The position numbers and the translations under genes are program-made. The notes under the pieces were generated by a model. It made no database searches. It was not told the origin of the DNA and was given only the letters and a program-made list of their open reading frames with translations. Positions 5,632 through 6,090 of a stretch of DNA of 6,090 nucleotides are shown piece after piece. The stretch's first letter is position 1; each line of letters starts with the position of its first letter. The DNA is taken from assembly GCA_041687075.1 (NCBI GenBank), contig JAWLCO010000181.1, forward strand, positions 1-6,090, read 5' to 3'. The DNA comes from ZC4RG25 sp041687075. Its GTDB lineage: Bacteria > Pseudomonadota > Alphaproteobacteria > Rhizobiales > Hyphomicrobiaceae.

Positions 5632-5758
5632 TCAGGCCCTCCCCTTGACGGGGAGGGCGGCGCGGCGCAGCCGCGCGGGTGGGGTGGAGCCACGATTTCG
5701 ACGGCTTCGATTCACCCCCACCCCTGACCCTTCCCCGCAAGAGGGAGGGGAAATGGTA
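5632..5758. repeat. Dispersed palindromic repeat A, copy 1
   Basis: A 127-base GC-rich element, present again at 5964-6090 in the same orientation with eight substitutions and two single-base indels. It is made of successive stems: CCCTCCCC/GGGGAGGG (5637-5644/5650-5657, loop TTGAC), GCGCGGC/GCCGCGC (5660-5666/5670-5676, loop GCA), a long arm GGGTGGGG pairing with CCCCACCC around an AGCC/GGCT apex, and a final CCCTTCCCC/AGGGAGGGG arm with loop GCAAG and two imperfect pairs. It carries no gene. Such intergenic repeats are frequent in Rhizobiales genomes and resemble non-autonomous palindromic elements. Confidence 0.85.
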
Positions 5759-5790
5759 CCGTCACTGCCGTGCATTCTCGAAACACCACC

Positions 5791-5926
5791 ACCCGTCATC
5801 CCGGATGCGCTGCAGCACGCAGTGGTGCGGCGCTGATCCGGGATCTTGCCACGGGCACACCCCCAGACGCAGATCCCGTATCTGCGGTGCACCGCTTCGC
5901 GCTGCACCGCGCACGGGATGACGGGT
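5791..5926. repeat. Palindromic element B between the two repeat A copies
   Basis: A 136-base element bounded by a perfect 13-bp inverted repeat, ACCCGTCATCCCG (5791-5803) and its complement (5914-5926). Inside are GGGATCT/AGATCCC (5840-5846/5871-5877), the palindrome GCGGTGCACCGC (5884-5895) and GCGGTGCA/TGCACCGC (5884-5891/5903-5910). The whole could fold into a branched stem. It resembles a second class of dispersed intergenic repeat with CGTCATCCCGG-type ends seen in many Rhizobiales. The heptamer GTCACTG stands outside each end (5761-5767 and 5934-5940). Open frames crossing it are artefacts of GC richness. Confidence 0.7.
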
Positions 5927-5963
5927 TGCAGTGGTCACTGGACCGGCTCTCCACGGCACAACA

Positions 5964-6090
5964 TCAGCCCTCCCCTTGACGGGGAGGGCGAGCGCGGCGC
6001 AGCCGCGCGGGTGGGGTGGAGCCAGGAGTTCAACGGCTTCAATTCACCCCCACCCCTAACCCCTCCCCGCAAGGGGGAGGGGAACTGGTA
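5964..6090. repeat. Dispersed palindromic repeat A, copy 2 (may continue past the window)
   Basis: The second copy of repeat A, in the same orientation as 5632-5758. Its stems are better preserved: CCCTCCCC/GGGGAGGG at 5968-5975/5981-5988, and the last arm CCCCTCCCC with GGGGAGGGG around GCAAG is a perfect 9 bp. Changes against copy 1 lie mostly in the apex of the long arm and near the 3' end. Similarity runs to the last base of the window, so the true right end is unknown. Confidence 0.85.

Noticed and set aside
5558..5979. Short open frames through the repeat region at the right end
   Set aside because: They run through palindromic repeats and change frame between the two repeat A copies; not coding.
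5632..6090. CRISPR-like reading of the repeats
   Set aside because: There are only two long copies about 205 bases apart, with internal stems and no regular short spacers or cas genes.

Overview
The window is GC-rich DNA from an alphaproteobacterium, most likely of the Rhizobiales/Hyphomicrobiales. The support comes from the proteins: a DksA N-terminus of the alphaproteobacterial type, a NadQ-type NAD regulator (a family described from Alphaproteobacteria), a small tyrosine phosphatase of a type common in Rhizobiales, sigma-EcfG-type promoter motifs, and dispersed GC-rich palindromic repeats in the last 500 bases. I cannot name a genus.

Layout. The left edge (1-140, minus) is the start of dksA, cut by the window. 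A gap of about 560 bases (141-699) follows with no convincing protein gene; it holds a possible dksA promoter and a run of hairpins ending in a perfect 12-bp stem, possibly a structured RNA. Next are two plus-strand genes 16 bases apart: a MoxR-type AAA+ ATPase (712-1554) and a six-segment membrane protein (1571-2224). Converging on them is a minus-strand pair, a twin-CBS protein (3025-2552) and a small BON-domain protein (2543-2256, or from a GTG at 2555 that overlaps the CBS stop). Divergent from this pair is a second BON-domain gene (3184-3693, plus). Then come an HCX5R tyrosine phosphatase (3836-4426) and a NadQ-like regulator with a Nudix-like and a winged-helix part (4515-5561). The window ends in a 530-base non-coding stretch with a repeat mosaic: repeat A, repeat B, repeat A.

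How it may work together. The gap between the CBS-BON pair and the second BON gene carries an exact GGAAC-N16-CGTT motif facing the CBS gene and a one-mismatch copy (GCAAC-N17-CGTT) facing the other BON gene. This is the signature of the alphaproteobacterial general stress sigma factor EcfG, so these three genes are probably one stress-induced divergent module: a nucleotide-sensing CBS protein and two BON proteins, which in other bacteria act at the envelope or in osmotic protection. DksA, the phosphatase and NadQ are also regulatory or metabolic-state proteins, but no shared control of them is visible. I see no wholly new system; the most notable items are the stress-promoter pair, the split CBS/BON pair, the repeat mosaic and the structured gap beside dksA.
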